A stretch of 64,000 nt of DNA from an uncultured Sinobacteraceae bacterium (GCA_937902995.1 CALEKY010000093.1:62001-126000), one strand, 5' to 3'. Shown: positions 26,010 to 36,600, numbered from the stretch's first letter. Notes: generated from the letters alone by a model not told the origin. Translations and numbers: made by a program.

Positions 26010-26105
26010 CGCTCGTCTCGACGGCTGTCGTGCTCGTGGGGCGTGCTAGAGCATGCACGACACCGTAGACTTCCGCGCCGTTCAACCATCTTATCCACTC
26101 TCCCC

Positions 26106-26750
26106 ATGCGTGCGCTGATCCTGCCGGTTACCCCCTTTCAACAGAACTGCTCGATCATCTGGAACGAAGCCAACCGCCGTGCTGCGGTTGTCGATCCCGG
26201 TGGGGACCTCGATCGGGTGCTCGAGCAACTGGACAAGAACGGACTCGAGCTCGAAAGAATCTTGGTGACCCACGGCCATCTCGATCATGCCGCCGCGACT
26301 GCGGAGCTCGCGAAGCTCAAAGGGGTGCCGATCGAAGGGCCGCATGAGGACGATAAGTTTTGGATCGACGGACTTCCTGAGGCGACTCAGCGGTTCGGGT
26401 TTCCGCCCGGGGAGAGCTTCACGCCCGACCGTTGGCTGCACGACGGCGACACGGTGACGGTCGGTGGCGAACTGCTCGAGGTGCTGCATTGTCCGGGACA
26501 CACGCCGGGTCACGTCGTGTTCTTCCATCGCGATCAGCGTGTCGCTTGGGTCGGTGATGTTTTGTTTGCCGGCTCGATCGGGCGCACCGATTTTCCGCGC
26601 GGCGACTACGACACGCTCATTCGTTCGATTCGCGGGAAGCTCTTTCCGCTCGGCGATGACGTGACGTTCGTTCCGGGACACGGCCCAACGTCCACGTTCG
26701 GCGCGGAGCGGCAATCGAACCCGTTCGTCGCAGATCGACTATTTGCGTGA
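26106..26750 (+). CDS. MBL-fold hydrolase, YcbL/glyoxalase II-like
   Basis: 214 residues, the length of E. coli YcbL. The metal motif THGHLDH is at ~55-61. Further ligands lie in CPGHTPGHVVFF, WVGDVLFAGSIGRTDFP and PGHGPTSTFG. Such single-domain enzymes hydrolyse thioesters such as S-lactoylglutathione in vitro. The start at 26106 matches the family N-terminus (MRALILPVTPFQQNCSIIW). Confidence 0.93.
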   Translation: MRALILPVTPFQQNCSIIWNEANRRAAVVDPGGDLDRVLEQLDKNGLELERILVTHGHLDHAAATAELAKLKGVPIEGPHEDDKFWIDGLPEATQRFGFPPGESFTPDRWLHDGDTVTVGGELLEVLHCPGHTPGHVVFFHRDQRVAWVGDVLFAGSIGRTDFPRGDYDTLIRSIRGKLFPLGDDVTFVPGHGPTSTFGAERQSNPFVADRLFA

Positions 26751-26798
26751 GGGGGAACCGATACTGCGGGCCGCGCAAGCGGCAGCCCGCCCAGCCTG

Positions 26799-27710
26799 CT
26801 AGATCTGGGGGCTCGGCGCGCTGAGCTGTTTCTTCAAGTAATACTCGCGCCACAGGATGATCAAGCCTGAGCCGACGACGAGCGGCGCACCGATCCAGAC
26901 CGAGAGCGTCGGCATCTCGTCGAAGAAGACATAGCCGAGAATCACGGACATGATCATGCTCGTGTAGTCGAGCGGGGCAATCGTCGACGCCTCGGCGTAC
27001 CGATACGAATAAGTCATCAACAACTGGCCGAACACGCCGAACAAACCGGCCAGGACGATGAACAGCCATTGGCTCGGTGTCGGAATCGGCCACCCTTGTA
27101 GCGCGGTCAGCGCAGAACAAATCGTGAACGTGAGCGAGAAGTAGAACGTGATCGTGATGGCGTGCTCGCCGCCGCTCATGCTGCGCACGAAAACCATGGC
27201 AATCGCGGAGAACATCGCCGCACCGAGCGCTGCCAATACGCCGAACGAAGAGCCCTCGGCGAACGACAAATGCGGCCCGACCATGATCAGGACGCCGAGA
27301 AATCCGATGCCGAGCGCCGTCCATCTGAAACGATGAATGCGTTCGCCGAGAAACAGCATCGCGAGTACCGTCAGGAACATCGGCGACGTGAACGTGATGG
27401 CTGTGACGTCGGCCAGCGGAATCAGCGTGAGCGCCGTGAACAGGCAGAACATGCTCACGGTTCCGCTGATCGACCGCAACGCGTGCGAGCGAAAATTCTG
27501 AGTCTTCAGTAGGTGCAGTGCATTGGAGGCCCAGGCGATCAACGCCAGAATGCCCATCGAAAGCAGTCCGCGCACGAAAATGACTTGTCCAGCGGGAATC
27601 TCTTTGCCGAGCGCCTTCACGCAAGCGGTCATGCCGGCGAACAAGACGACCGAGGCGATCTTGAATGCGATGCCTAGGACGGGGCGGTGGTGGGGGCGGG
27701 CGGCTGACAA
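26799..27710 (-). CDS. EamA/DMT-superfamily transporter
   Basis: 303 residues with ten predicted membrane segments in two homologous EamA halves (residues ~14-145 and ~160-290). Typical blocks are FVRGLLSMGILALI and TSPMFLTVLAMLFLGERI in the first half, and APLDYTSMIMSVILGYVFFDE in the second. These exporters carry metabolites or nucleotide-like solutes; the substrate cannot be predicted. It converges with the MBL hydrolase. Confidence 0.93.
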   Translation of the reverse strand: MSAARPHHRPVLGIAFKIASVVLFAGMTACVKALGKEIPAGQVIFVRGLLSMGILALIAWASNALHLLKTQNFRSHALRSISGTVSMFCLFTALTLIPLADVTAITFTSPMFLTVLAMLFLGERIHRFRWTALGIGFLGVLIMVGPHLSFAEGSSFGVLAALGAAMFSAIAMVFVRSMSGGEHAITITFYFSLTFTICSALTALQGWPIPTPSQWLFIVLAGLFGVFGQLLMTYSYRYAEASTIAPLDYTSMIMSVILGYVFFDEMPTLSVWIGAPLVVGSGLIILWREYYLKKQLSAPSPQI

Positions 27711-28195
27711 GGTTAGCGCAGGATCGTTTCTCGAGCGCGGCTTCGGCAGCGCAGGCGTTCGGCCAAAGGCGGGCAGCGCATTCTAATCGCCGGCTCGCCG
27801 CCGCGCATTAAATCGAATCGAAGCTCACTTGGTTGAGGGCTCGCCTTATCTTCGCTCTGGCTCAACGCGTGGACATCGAGTCGATTCTCGAGTTGGAGCG
27901 TAGATCTCTGGGACAGCTTGGTTTGGGATGAAGGCAATTGGACCTGATCCAGCCCGGTTGAAATCCTGCTGTCCAACCCGCGTGGTAATGGCACGACCGA
28001 ACGTCGCAAGGGCGGCGGCGGAAGCTTCGGCCTCGTGCTGACGCTGTTGCCCTCCGCTTGCCGGTACGGCCGCAGGCCGTGCGTGCAAACGACGCGTTGA
28101 TTAACACGCACCGTTTGATGATTCGATCCATCAGCGGCCCGCCGCATGCTGGCAGCGGGCCGCTTCGATGCGGCTATCTTCGTCGCCGTGTCCGG
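27711..28195. other. Intergenic region with a strong hairpin
   Basis: No credible gene is present in these 485 bases. A perfect 10-bp inverted repeat AGCGGCCCGC/GCGGGCCGCT (28133-28142 with 28155-28164) lies downstream of the DUF2007 gene end, without a T-tract. It may be an RNA stability element or a factor-dependent stop. Confidence 0.5.
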
Positions 28196-28447
28196 CTAAT
28201 CGAGCGGCTCCTCGAACTCATCTTCCCTGATCGCCAGCTCGCCTCGTTCGTAGGCTCTCAAAATCCATTCCGCTGCGGAACGATCTTCTTCGTCGACCAT
28301 GATGACGAGTTGGCCGATCGCCGGCAGCTCGCCGACCCCGCCCTGCAGATAAGCGCCTTGTAGATATGTATCGATGCCGTGTTGTCGCAGCAGACCGGCG
28401 AGCAGTTGCGCTTGAAGGTAGTCGCTACAACGAAAGACGGGGACCAT
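28196..28447 (-). CDS. DUF2007 family protein
   Basis: 83 residues. MVPVFRCSDYLQAQLLAGLLRQHGIDTYLQG followed by a Gly-rich turn and LVIMVDEEDRSAAEWILRAYE is the ferredoxin-like DUF2007 fold (signal-transducing PII-like size). The family is thought to be regulatory, without an established ligand. The acidic tail REDEFEEPLD is unusual. The R1 repeat begins just upstream of its start. Confidence 0.85.
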   Translation of the reverse strand: MVPVFRCSDYLQAQLLAGLLRQHGIDTYLQGAYLQGGVGELPAIGQLVIMVDEEDRSAAEWILRAYERGELAIREDEFEEPLD

Positions 28448-28454
28448 CGTGGTG

Positions 28455-28532
28455 CTCGGACACTTGTGTATGGGCAGTGTAAGTCCGGCGCAGGGGCGAG
28501 AACAGGTTGATACCGGATGCGTACGAACGCAC
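28455..28532. repeat. Repeat R1, left copy
   Basis: This segment is related to 30917-30986. The best-matching 34 bases (28499-28532) begin AGAACAGGT and include CCGGATGCGTACGA, with about four differences. Both copies have the same orientation and lie at the outer ends of the lipoprotein/RAYT segment. Confidence 0.7.
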
Positions 28533-28537
28533 TAGCG

Positions 28538-28748
28538 ACCCGATTTGGACACCCATTGACTGAATTGGGATACCCGGAATTCGCTGGATCTTTATGGATT
28601 TGTTATGGATTTGGACAGCCATCTTTCACGCCGATGGATTTGGCCATTCGTCGTTCAGGATTGACTCGGAGCCAAACCGAGTCGGCGCGCCTGGCTCAAT
28701 AAGAAGGAGCTTGAAAGGGTGGAAGAGCGAGAAGGGCTGGAAAAGATC
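28538..28748. repeat. Repeat R2, left copy
   Basis: About 210 bases starting ACCCGATTTGGACACC and ending near GAGCGAGAAGG, nearly identical to 29597-29790 in the same orientation. It contains internal sub-repeats of GATTTGGACA/GATTTGGCCA. With the second copy it brackets a lipoprotein gene. Confidence 0.85.
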
Positions 28749-28756
28749 CCACACAT

Positions 28757-29347
28757 CTATGGAGGAGTTGGCTCGGGAACCTCAAACTGCGTCCTCCACT
28801 CACAAGGTGCCAGCTCTGAGGGTGGCAGATCCGTCTCGGATGCTGCGATCTGCGCCGGGTAATTTTGTTGGGGCTTCGCTCTTACAAGGACAGCGACCTT
28901 CCCTGCCGCAACGTTAGCGAGCAGGCGCTCAATTTGTCGCACAGCCTCTAAAGACTCATGAGTCCATGAGCCGGAGCGATCCGAAACCATGACGATCATG
29001 CAGTCCGGGGCGTGGTCAATCTGCGTGACTGCCCATCCTGTGCATCGACCGGGAGGGTCGTAGTGAGTATATCGTTCGAGGTGCATATAAGGGTCCCTAA
29101 GATTCTGCTCCGCGAAGAACGGTTCATCGATTGGCCGATAAACGCGCCGTCGCTGTTTTTGGGCAAAAGCAGCCAGCGCTTGACGAACGTTCTCTGCATC
29201 CTGCTCAGTTTCGAATTTCACTCCGATCCATTCCGTTGGGAAAAAATAACTCGCACCTCCGCTACAGATCTCGCATCCTGTCAGGTACAGGCTCATAGCT
29301 ACCGCTCCTGCGATCAAGCCCGCCGTAACCATGAGTATCCTCTTCAC
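28757..29347 (-). CDS. Hypothetical lipoprotein between R2 repeats
   Basis: 196 residues from a GTG at 29347, chosen because it supplies the basic MKRIL start of a lipoprotein signal ending YLTGC. An ATG at 29332 with AGAGGA upstream is an equally good ribosome site but lacks the positive n-region. The mature part (WIGVKFETEQDAENVRQALAAFAQKQRR, written in pieces) looks like a small alpha/beta domain, and several cysteines are spread through it. I do not recognise a family. It lies inside a repeat-bounded segment, so it may be cargo of the mobile unit. Confidence 0.6.
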   Translation of the reverse strand: MKRILMVTAGLIAGAVAMSLYLTGCEICSGGASYFFPTEWIGVKFETEQDAENVRQALAAFAQKQRRRVYRPIDEPFFAEQNLRDPYMHLERYTHYDPPGRCTGWAVTQIDHAPDCMIVMVSDRSGSWTHESLEAVRQIERLLANVAAGKVAVLVRAKPQQNYPAQIAASETDLPPSELAPCEWRTQFEVPEPTPP

Positions 29348-29847
29348 TGACCTATCGGGTGCTGAATCGAGCAACCATCTGCCGGGTGACATTTGATGAA
29401 CCGATCCAAAGCGTTGAAAACTTTCGCGCCCCTTATTTCGTTGGTTCGGGAGCAAGCACCCGTTCCCTCTCCGACGGTAACGCTGTAAAACGCTATTTGG
29501 ACACCCATAGCAATCCGATTTGAGAGCAATCCGTTGGCGTAGCAACCACGAGCAATCCACGCAACCCGATTTGGACACCCATTGACCGCAACCCCAACCC
29601 GATTTGGACACCCATTGACTGAATTGGGATACCCGGAATCCTGGATCTATGGATTTGGTCAGCCATCTTTCACGCCGATGGATTTGGCCATCTGTCGTTC
29701 AGGATTGGCGAGGAGCCAAACCGAGTTGGCGCGCCTGGCCCAATAAGGAGAAGCGTGAAAGGGTGGAAGAGCGAGAAGGGGGAAAGGATCTGCTTGACGC
29801 AGGTCGCGCGCAACATCGCGCGCTGCCGGGTTTATTCCGTCAGTCGG
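29348..29847. repeat. REP-like region between lipoprotein gene and RAYT, including R2 right copy
   Basis: The stretch holds several short copies of ATTTGGACACCCAT (near 29490, 29568 and 29600) and the ~194-base second R2 copy at 29597-29790. The repeats lie immediately downstream of the RAYT gene, where target REP sequences are usually found. No other gene is seen. Confidence 0.8.
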
Positions 29848-30840
29848 CTAGGTAGACCGAAACAGTCGTTGTGCCTGCGTCATTCCGCGAATTCTGACCT
29901 GGCCGAGTGAGTGCGCATGTAGCCGCATTCGATCGAGTCGACCTAGACCTCGGCCAAAGACATTGCCTCGCACGCGCATGGCAAGGCTCCAGACATCGGT
30001 ATCGATGTTCAAGCGTTCGAGAATAGGCGGAGCTTGCGAGTCGATCGCCCCGCTTTTGTCCGGCCTCACTCTTCGGCCAGACCAATCGACCAGTTCGAGA
30101 TAATCCCGGAAGCGCATGGGAAGGGTGGAAGTGCTGGATTGGGCCTGATCGCGGAACGGCAGCAATCGCAGCTTCCGTGTCTTCGAGGTCCTCTTCGTAG
30201 CGCCGCGCATCTCCTTGATGCGTGCGTAGATCGAGGTGAATTCGGCGTCTTCAGGGATGTCGGCGATCCCGGCTCTTACAGGATTCAGATCGACATACGC
30301 CATCGCGGTAAGGAGTCCGGCTTCATCGAGCAGGGCCTGCGACTTGAAACGACCTTCCCAAAACCGGCCAGTGCATTCGTCCTCGGCGTTCGCTCGGCGA
30401 GCCAAGTACTCGTTCATGCAGCGCATGAACCAACTTACATCGGTCAAGCGCTGGCGCCAGCGGTCAACTACCTGCCGAGCAGCCTCGATCTCGACTTCCG
30501 TCGCTTCGTCTTCGAGCCACCGTTTCACGAGCGTAGGTAGGCGGAAGAGCTGAGACCATCTATCGATCACGTCTTGGTCCGACCATGCGCTCACTTGATT
30601 GCGATCGACGTGTAGCACCAGGTGATAGTGATTGGACATGACCGCATAGGCGCAGACGTCGATGGCAAAGATCGACGTCAGAAGTGCCAGCCGATCGAGA
30701 ACCCAGCTCTTTCGATGTGAGTAGTCGCGTTGGGAGTACGCATCAAAGCCCCACAGCCACGCACGACGCACACACCGAGAGACGACATGGTAGTAAGGTG
30801 TGTCGTCCAGGCAGATGAGGTTCTTGCGTGCGTAACCCAT
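29848..30840 (-). mobile_element. REP-associated tyrosine transposase (RAYT), IS200/Y1 type
   Basis: 330 residues. The N-terminal Y1-HUH domain begins YYHVVSRCVRRAWLWG and has the metal-binding HUH pair H71/H73 in SNHYHLVL. The likely nucleophile is Tyr182 in AYVDLNPVRAG, after GRFWEGRFKSQALLDE. A ~130-residue basic C-terminal extension makes it longer than the ~150-220-residue RAYTs. RAYTs act on single-stranded hairpins of REP elements and are thought to have spread them. Here repeats R1/R2 and short ATTTGGACACC copies flank the gene. It appears intact. Confidence 0.92.
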
Positions 30841-30916
30841 TGGTGAGCCATCGATCTGACGATGTGTTCACCATAGGCCGGCTCCGAGTACGTGGGTACG
30901 CGATTTTCTCGGCGAT

Positions 30917-30986
30917 TCGTGCAAATATTCGGTGGGTGTCCAGACGAAGATAAGAACAGGTGGATGCCGGATGCGTACGAGCGCAC
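30917..30986. repeat. Repeat R1, right copy
   Basis: Direct repeat of 28455-28532. It contains GGTGGGTGTCC, the inverse of the GGACACCCA core seen around R2, then AGAACAGGTGGATGCCGG. With the left copy it bounds a ~2.5-kb segment containing the lipoprotein and RAYT genes. The adjacent GCCGGCTTTCGCGGGGA (~31004) is a common REP-type hairpin and forms the end of the next gene. Confidence 0.65.
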
Positions 30987-30999
30987 CGGAAGCGCGGAA

Positions 31000-31590
31000 T
31001 TAGATGCCGGCTTTCGCGGGGAAAGGAGAGTGCAGATCGGAGTCGGTACGCGACGCTCCGAGCTCCCAAGCGGCGGATTCTTCATCCGCTTCGACGACGG
31101 ACGAAGATGGCTCCGGCACATGGCTGAGCCACATGTCGGCGATGCGCTCGACTGCGGATCGGTACTGATCGGGATTCTCTGGTTTGACGATATAGGTCCT
31201 TGCGCCGAGTGCCCGGCAGATCTGAATTTCCGTGCTTGCCCAAGTTCTCGAGAAAACGATCACCGGAATTTCGCGTGTGCGCGGATCCTCGCAAATGCTT
31301 TCCAGCAGTGCCTTAGTACCTTCGAGCACGCCAGCTTCAAGGAAGATCAGCCGCGGCCGCTCGGGTTCGTGTGTCAGTAGCCCGCGTTCGAACATGATCC
31401 TGGCCGCTTGATCGGCATACATTACACGCACGATCGAAACGCTCGGCCGACAGCGCCGAAGCGCAGCTGCTGTCGCCGCGGAATCCGACCGAATCGGATC
31501 GGCGATGAGGACGTCGAAGGTGTGTGGGGCGCGCTGACGTAATCGCATGGCTGCTACACGGACGAGAACCCCATTTCGTTCCGTGGGCAC
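31000..31590 (-). CDS. Degenerate response-regulator receiver protein
   Basis: 196 residues. Residues ~24-155 have the CheY-like fold: FDVLIADPIRSD with Asp31 of the acidic pocket, PRLIFLEAG where the phosphoacceptor Asp should be (Glu85 instead), the Thr/Ser switch in PVIVFS (Ser114) and the conserved Lys136 in TYIVKP. Glu at the acceptor site mimics a phosphorylated state, so it is probably a pseudo-receiver. There is no output domain. The C-terminal LHSPFPAKAGI is encoded by a REP-like repeat. No kinase gene is adjacent. Confidence 0.7.
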   Translation of the reverse strand: MPTERNGVLVRVAAMRLRQRAPHTFDVLIADPIRSDSAATAAALRRCRPSVSIVRVMYADQAARIMFERGLLTHEPERPRLIFLEAGVLEGTKALLESICEDPRTREIPVIVFSRTWASTEIQICRALGARTYIVKPENPDQYRSAVERIADMWLSHVPEPSSSVVEADEESAAWELGASRTDSDLHSPFPAKAGI

Positions 31591-31801
31591 TCACCTCCGA
31601 CAAGCTTTTTTAACGATTGCGTTGTGCATCCATGCAGATCCTGCAAAGGAGGTACAGGGGTGTTGCCTGTTCGCGCCGTTATGCAATCCCATGTGACAAA
31701 TGCGGAGTTGACGTCGTTCGGCAGGCGAGGCTTGAACAGGCCCTTGGCAACGCCCGAGTCAGGGCGTGCCATGATGGAGAATCACGCGTACGAGCGGCCG
31801 T

Positions 31802-32023
31802 TCAGTGACGCGCTGAGATGCACGAATCCGGCTCGAATCGCGGAATGTGATCGAGAATTTTTGCGTCGCTCGGCGGCTCGATGTTCAACGTGATGACGAC
31901 GCCGGTGTGGCCGCACTTCATGCAAGTGCTGGCGGCGATTGCCTCGAGGCCGATACCGGCCGCTGGATCGAAGTAGGTCTCGGATTGGCAGTGAGCGCAG
32001 GTGCCTCGAATGACGCCTCGCAT
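31802..32023 (-). CDS. Small zinc-ribbon-like protein
   Basis: 73 residues. The start at 32023 is supported by GGGAGG four bases upstream. Two CxxC knuckles are visible: CAHC (9-12) and CMKC (34-37), the latter followed by GHTG, as in zinc ribbons. Function is unknown; similar small proteins bind nucleic acid or act as adaptors. It lies upstream of the receiver-domain gene with ~210 bases between, all leftward. It is short, so confidence is moderate. Confidence 0.55.
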   Translation of the reverse strand: MRGVIRGTCAHCQSETYFDPAAGIGLEAIAASTCMKCGHTGVVITLNIEPPSDAKILDHIPRFEPDSCISARH

Positions 32024-32188
32024 TGAACCTCCCGCTGCCTTGCTCCCCGATGTACCGGATTTGTTTGTACCTTCGACTCGAAGGCTTGCGCAAGCGTAGT
32101 TTCTCGCGTCTGCGTTGTACGACATGGCTCGTATCGCTGTTCTATGAACGAACGCTGAACACTATTGGTGCACGCGTTCGGCGTGTAG

Positions 32189-33406
32189 CTACCCTTTGAT
32201 GCACATCACCTGCTTCAAGGTGTGCACGACTTCCACCAGATCCGTCTGCGCGGCCATCACGGCATCGATGTCTTTATAGGCGGCAGGGATCTCATCGAGC
32301 ACGCCTGCATCTTTGCGACACTCGACGCCTGCGGTCTGCACTTCCAGATCCGCAACCGTGTACCTGCTTTTTGCCGCACCTCGCGATAAGCGGCGACCCG
32401 CTCCGTGAGAGCAGGAGCAATACGATTCTGGATTGCCCTTGCCGCGCACGATGTACGACTTCGCGCCCATCGAGCCGGGAATGATGCCGAGCTCGCCGCG
32501 GCGCGCCGACACAGCGCCTTTGCGCGTCACCCAGATTCGTTCACCGAAGTGCTCTTCGACCGAGGCATAGTTGTGGTGGCACTGAACGGCATTTTCGAAG
32601 GTGGCGACTTCGCGCCCGAGCTCCTCGCGAAGCGCACGCAGCACTTCGTGCATCATCAGAGCGCGATTGTGCGCCGCATAATCCTGTGCCCACCGCAGCG
32701 CCTCGACGTACATGTCGAATGCCCGCGATCCCTCGTCGAGCCAGGCAAGGTCGCGATCGCGTAGTTTTCGATCCTCACGTTCGGCAATTTCTCGCGCCAT
32801 TTGGATGGCCGTTTCGCCGATCGTCTTGCCGATATTGCGCGAGCCCGAATGGAGCATGACCCAGACGCCGTTCGACTCGTCGACGCAGAGCTCGATGAAA
32901 TGATTCCCGCCGCCGAGGGTGCCGAGCTGATGGAACGTCCGTTTGTGATCGTACTTGCCGATCACGTCCATGATCGCGAGCTTCTCGTAGCGCCGCGCGA
33001 GTTCCCTGCCAGTACTCGCAAGGGCACGACCTTGCGGTCCATCACTGGCCAAGCTTAACGGACGGTCGTGCATGCTGAAGCCGACCGGCACGCGCGCCTC
33101 GATCCGCGAGCGCAGGCGTCTCAGCGAATCGGGCAATTGGTCAGCCGCGATCCCGGTGCGTACCGCGCACATCCCGCAGCCGATATCCACCCCGACCGCC
33201 GCGGGAATGATGGCGCTCTTCGTGGGAATTACGGATCCGACGGTCGCACCCTTCCCGAGGTGCACGTCCGGCATGACCGCGACATGGCCCGCAAGGATCG
33301 GCAGGGCCGAGATGTTGCGTAACTGCTGCAGCGTCTCGGCGTCGACATCGACACCCGAGGTCCAGGCTTTCAAATTTGCAATGTTCGCGATCTGCTGACT
33401 GGCCAT
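32189..33406 (-). CDS. rtcB: RNA-splicing ligase RtcB
   Basis: 405 residues, the normal bacterial length. Mn-binding residues lie in MPDVHLGKGATVG and GVDIGCGMCA. NHFIELCVDE and MLHSGSRNIG are conserved, and the guanylylated His is in CSHGAGRRLSR near the end. RtcB joins 2',3'-cyclic-phosphate or 3'-phosphate RNA ends to 5'-OH ends, using GTP. No rtcA or rtcR is visible next to it, so it may be expressed independently of the usual RNA-repair operon. Confidence 0.96.
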   Translation of the reverse strand: MASQQIANIANLKAWTSGVDVDAETLQQLRNISALPILAGHVAVMPDVHLGKGATVGSVIPTKSAIIPAAVGVDIGCGMCAVRTGIAADQLPDSLRRLRSRIEARVPVGFSMHDRPLSLASDGPQGRALASTGRELARRYEKLAIMDVIGKYDHKRTFHQLGTLGGGNHFIELCVDESNGVWVMLHSGSRNIGKTIGETAIQMAREIAEREDRKLRDRDLAWLDEGSRAFDMYVEALRWAQDYAAHNRALMMHEVLRALREELGREVATFENAVQCHHNYASVEEHFGERIWVTRKGAVSARRGELGIIPGSMGAKSYIVRGKGNPESYCSCSHGAGRRLSRGAAKSRYTVADLEVQTAGVECRKDAGVLDEIPAAYKDIDAVMAAQTDLVEVVHTLKQVMCIKG

Positions 33407-33671
33407 AGGCGCACACGCTTGGCGGCAACCCCAATGAATTCAAGTTTCGCAGAGTAGTCATGACAGCGCTGTGAGAAAGGCTCGCGGCCTGGGCGGTGCC
33501 GCCAAGCGCTGTCGGAACTCCACCGGTACGACACTCATTTCATTATGCCTACGCCCGGTCAACGATGCGTTTTGGCAACGAACAAGCATCGCCCGGGCGC
33601 CCGCGTGGCCCTCGAGTCGCTACGCGGGTGCTTCACGCATTTCGCAATTGCGAAACATCAGGGGGCGGATC

Positions 33672-36600
33672 ATGAGACACCGTTTCAGTTCTCGCGGCAG
33701 GCAATTGATCGCCGGCGCGATCGTGAGCTCGCTAATGGTCGCGGCACCGCAGGCACTGAGCCAAACAGTCAGTGCCACCTTGCGCGGACAGGTCAGCGTC
33801 GGTGAGCAACCGGTCAGCGGCGCGACCGTCACTGCAACGAACACCGAGACCGGCTATAGCCGTCGCGTCCAGACCGAAGCGAATGGCAGTTACGCGTTGG
33901 CCGGCCTGCCTCCCGGTACGTACCGTATCGAGGCGACGACCGACCAGGGCGCCGCAGAGCGTCTGGTCACGCTGCAAGTGGGTCAAACCGCAACGCTGAA
34001 TCTCGGCGTGGCCGATCAGACGCAGACCATCGAATCGGTGGTCGTCACGGCCACCCAACTCTTCGAGACGCGCACCTCAGAGGTGGCCACTTACGTCTCG
34101 CCGCGGCAGATCGAAGCCTTGCCGCAGAACTCACGCAACTTTCTCGCCTTCGCCGACATCGTGCCGGGCGTACAGTTCGTCACGAGCGGCGACGGCTCGA
34201 CGAGCGAGCTGCGCAGCGGCGCGCAATCCGCGAACGGCGTGAACGTGTTCATCGATGGCGTGGGACAGAAGAACTATGTGCTTCGCGGCGGCGTGAGCGG
34301 CCAGACGCTCTCGCGCGGCAATCCGTTCCCGCAGCTCGGCATCGGCGAATACAAGGTCATCACGTCGAACTACAAGGCCGAGTACGATCAGTTGAGCAGC
34401 GCGGCGGTCGTGGCGGTCACGCGGTCCGGCACGAACGAATTCGAGGTCGAGGCCTTCTGGGATCGCACGACCGAAGACTGGCGTGCGGCAGATCCGATCG
34501 AGGCGCGATCGGGCCGGAAAGCCGAGTCCGAGCAAGAGCAGTACGGTATCGGCATCGGCGGACCGATCATCCGAGACCGCATGCATTTCTTCCTGACGTA
34601 CGAGCGCAAGAAATTCGAGACGCCGCAGACCGTCACGCTCGGCCAAGGCATTTCGTCGGACGAAGCCGGCGACTTGGCGCGCTACATCGGTGTGCTCACG
34701 GCGCCGTTCGAAGAGGATCTGTTCTTCGGCAAGATCGATTGGTCGATCGGCGACAACCACCTGCTCGAGCTGACTGCGAGGGTGCGCGACGAAAGCGAAT
34801 TGCAGAACATCGGCAATCAAAGCACGCGCGAATTCGCTAGCACGAAAGACAATGAAGAGCAGCGCTTCGGCTTGCGGTATCAGTACACGGGTGCCCGTTT
34901 CCTGAACGAGATGCACATCACGTACGAGGACGCGAACTTCAATCCGCGTCCGGTCACCCTCGCTCCAGGTTATCGGCTCACCGCCGGCACTCAAGACCGC
35001 ATCATTCTCAATCTGGGCGGCGGCGAGGACTATCAGGACAAAGGTCAACGCGGCTGGTCGTTCCAAGACGATCTCACGTTCACCGCGTTCGATTGGTTCG
35101 GCGAGCACATCATCAAGACCGGCGTGAAGTACAAGCAGGTCGAGATCAATGCGTTCGAGCAACAGCCTTACAACCCGCAATTCTTCTATGACGTGTTCGG
35201 CGATCTGAACACGCCGTATCGCGTCGAGTTCGGCGCCGTCATGCCAGGCGTGCCGGAGCGCAACGTGAAATCTCGCAACAAGCAGTTCGGCATCTACATC
35301 CAGGACGACTGGGAGGTGACCGATCGCTTGATCCTCAACCTCGGATTGCGATGGGATTACGAAGAGACGCCGAGCTATCTCGATTTCGTGACGCCGCAGC
35401 ACGTGGTCGACGCGATCTTTTCGCAGGATCCGAATGCACCCGCCGGCCAGACGTACGCTCAAACGCTCGCGCTCGGCGGCATCGACATTTCCGACTACAT
35501 CAGTACCGGCAACAATCGCGACGCGTTCGACGGCGCGATTCAGCCGCGGATCGGTTTCTCCTACGATTTCAGCGGCACCGAACGCTTCGTGCTGTTCGGC
35601 GGAGCAGGGCGCGCCTACGACCGCAACGTCTTCGATTACCTGGCGCTCGAGCGTTCGAAAGGGACGTTCCCGCGCTACGTGCGGCGCTTCAACATTCCGG
35701 GTCACGAGTGCGAGGTCGGCGTCGGGGATTGCGTCGAATGGGATCCTGCCTTTTTCGATCGTGCGAATCTCGAGGCGCTCGTGGCCGACAATCCGAATCT
35801 TGGGCGCGAGATCAATCTGATCCACAACGATCTCAAGGTCCCGTACTCGGATCAGTTCAGTCTCGGCATTCGGAATCGATTCCAATTCGGCAATCAGGAC
35901 TGGAACACGTCGCTGACGCTCGCTTACATCGAGTCGAAGGACGGCATCGTGTTCTTGCTGGGCAATCGCTATCCGGACGGAAGTTTCCGGGACGATCCGC
36001 GCACCATTTGGGGCGGACAGCCGTGGGGTAACGGCATTCCGGGACTCGGCTCGCTCATCATTGCGAAGAACGGCATCGAGACGCGCGCGAAGCAGGTCTT
36101 GCTGTCCGCCGAGAAACCGTACACCCGCGAATCGGGTTGGGCCGTGACGGTCGCGTATACCTATACCGACGCGCGCGAGAATCGCACGAACGCAGCGTTC
36201 AACGACGAGCACTATGTCTTGGATTATCCGGATGTCAGCGACTTCGGCTGGCACGATTCGGTCGGCGTGCCGCGCCATCGGCTCGTCAGTACGGCGATTT
36301 GGGATGCGCCGTGGGGTTTGATGCTTTCGGCAAAGCTGACGCTGCAATCCCCATATCAGTTCGAGGCGCTCAACTGCTTTGACGTGCAGCCGAATCCGCC
36401 GGGCGTGACAGGCGATCGCATGTGCTATTTCCAGAACTTCAAGCCCGATCATTCGATCGGCCTTCGGCAGCTCGATCTTGCGCTTGCGAAGCAGTTCGAT
36501 CTTTGGGGATTGACGGCGACGCTGCGTGGCGACGTGTTCAATGTGACCAATGCGAAGAACGTCGATCGTTACGAAGTCTGGCGAGGCGTACCTGGCAACC

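Noticed and set aside
27713..28147. Minus-strand frame of 144 codons
   Set aside because: Low-complexity Arg/Ser/Leu composition, no domain and no ribosome site; likely non-coding.
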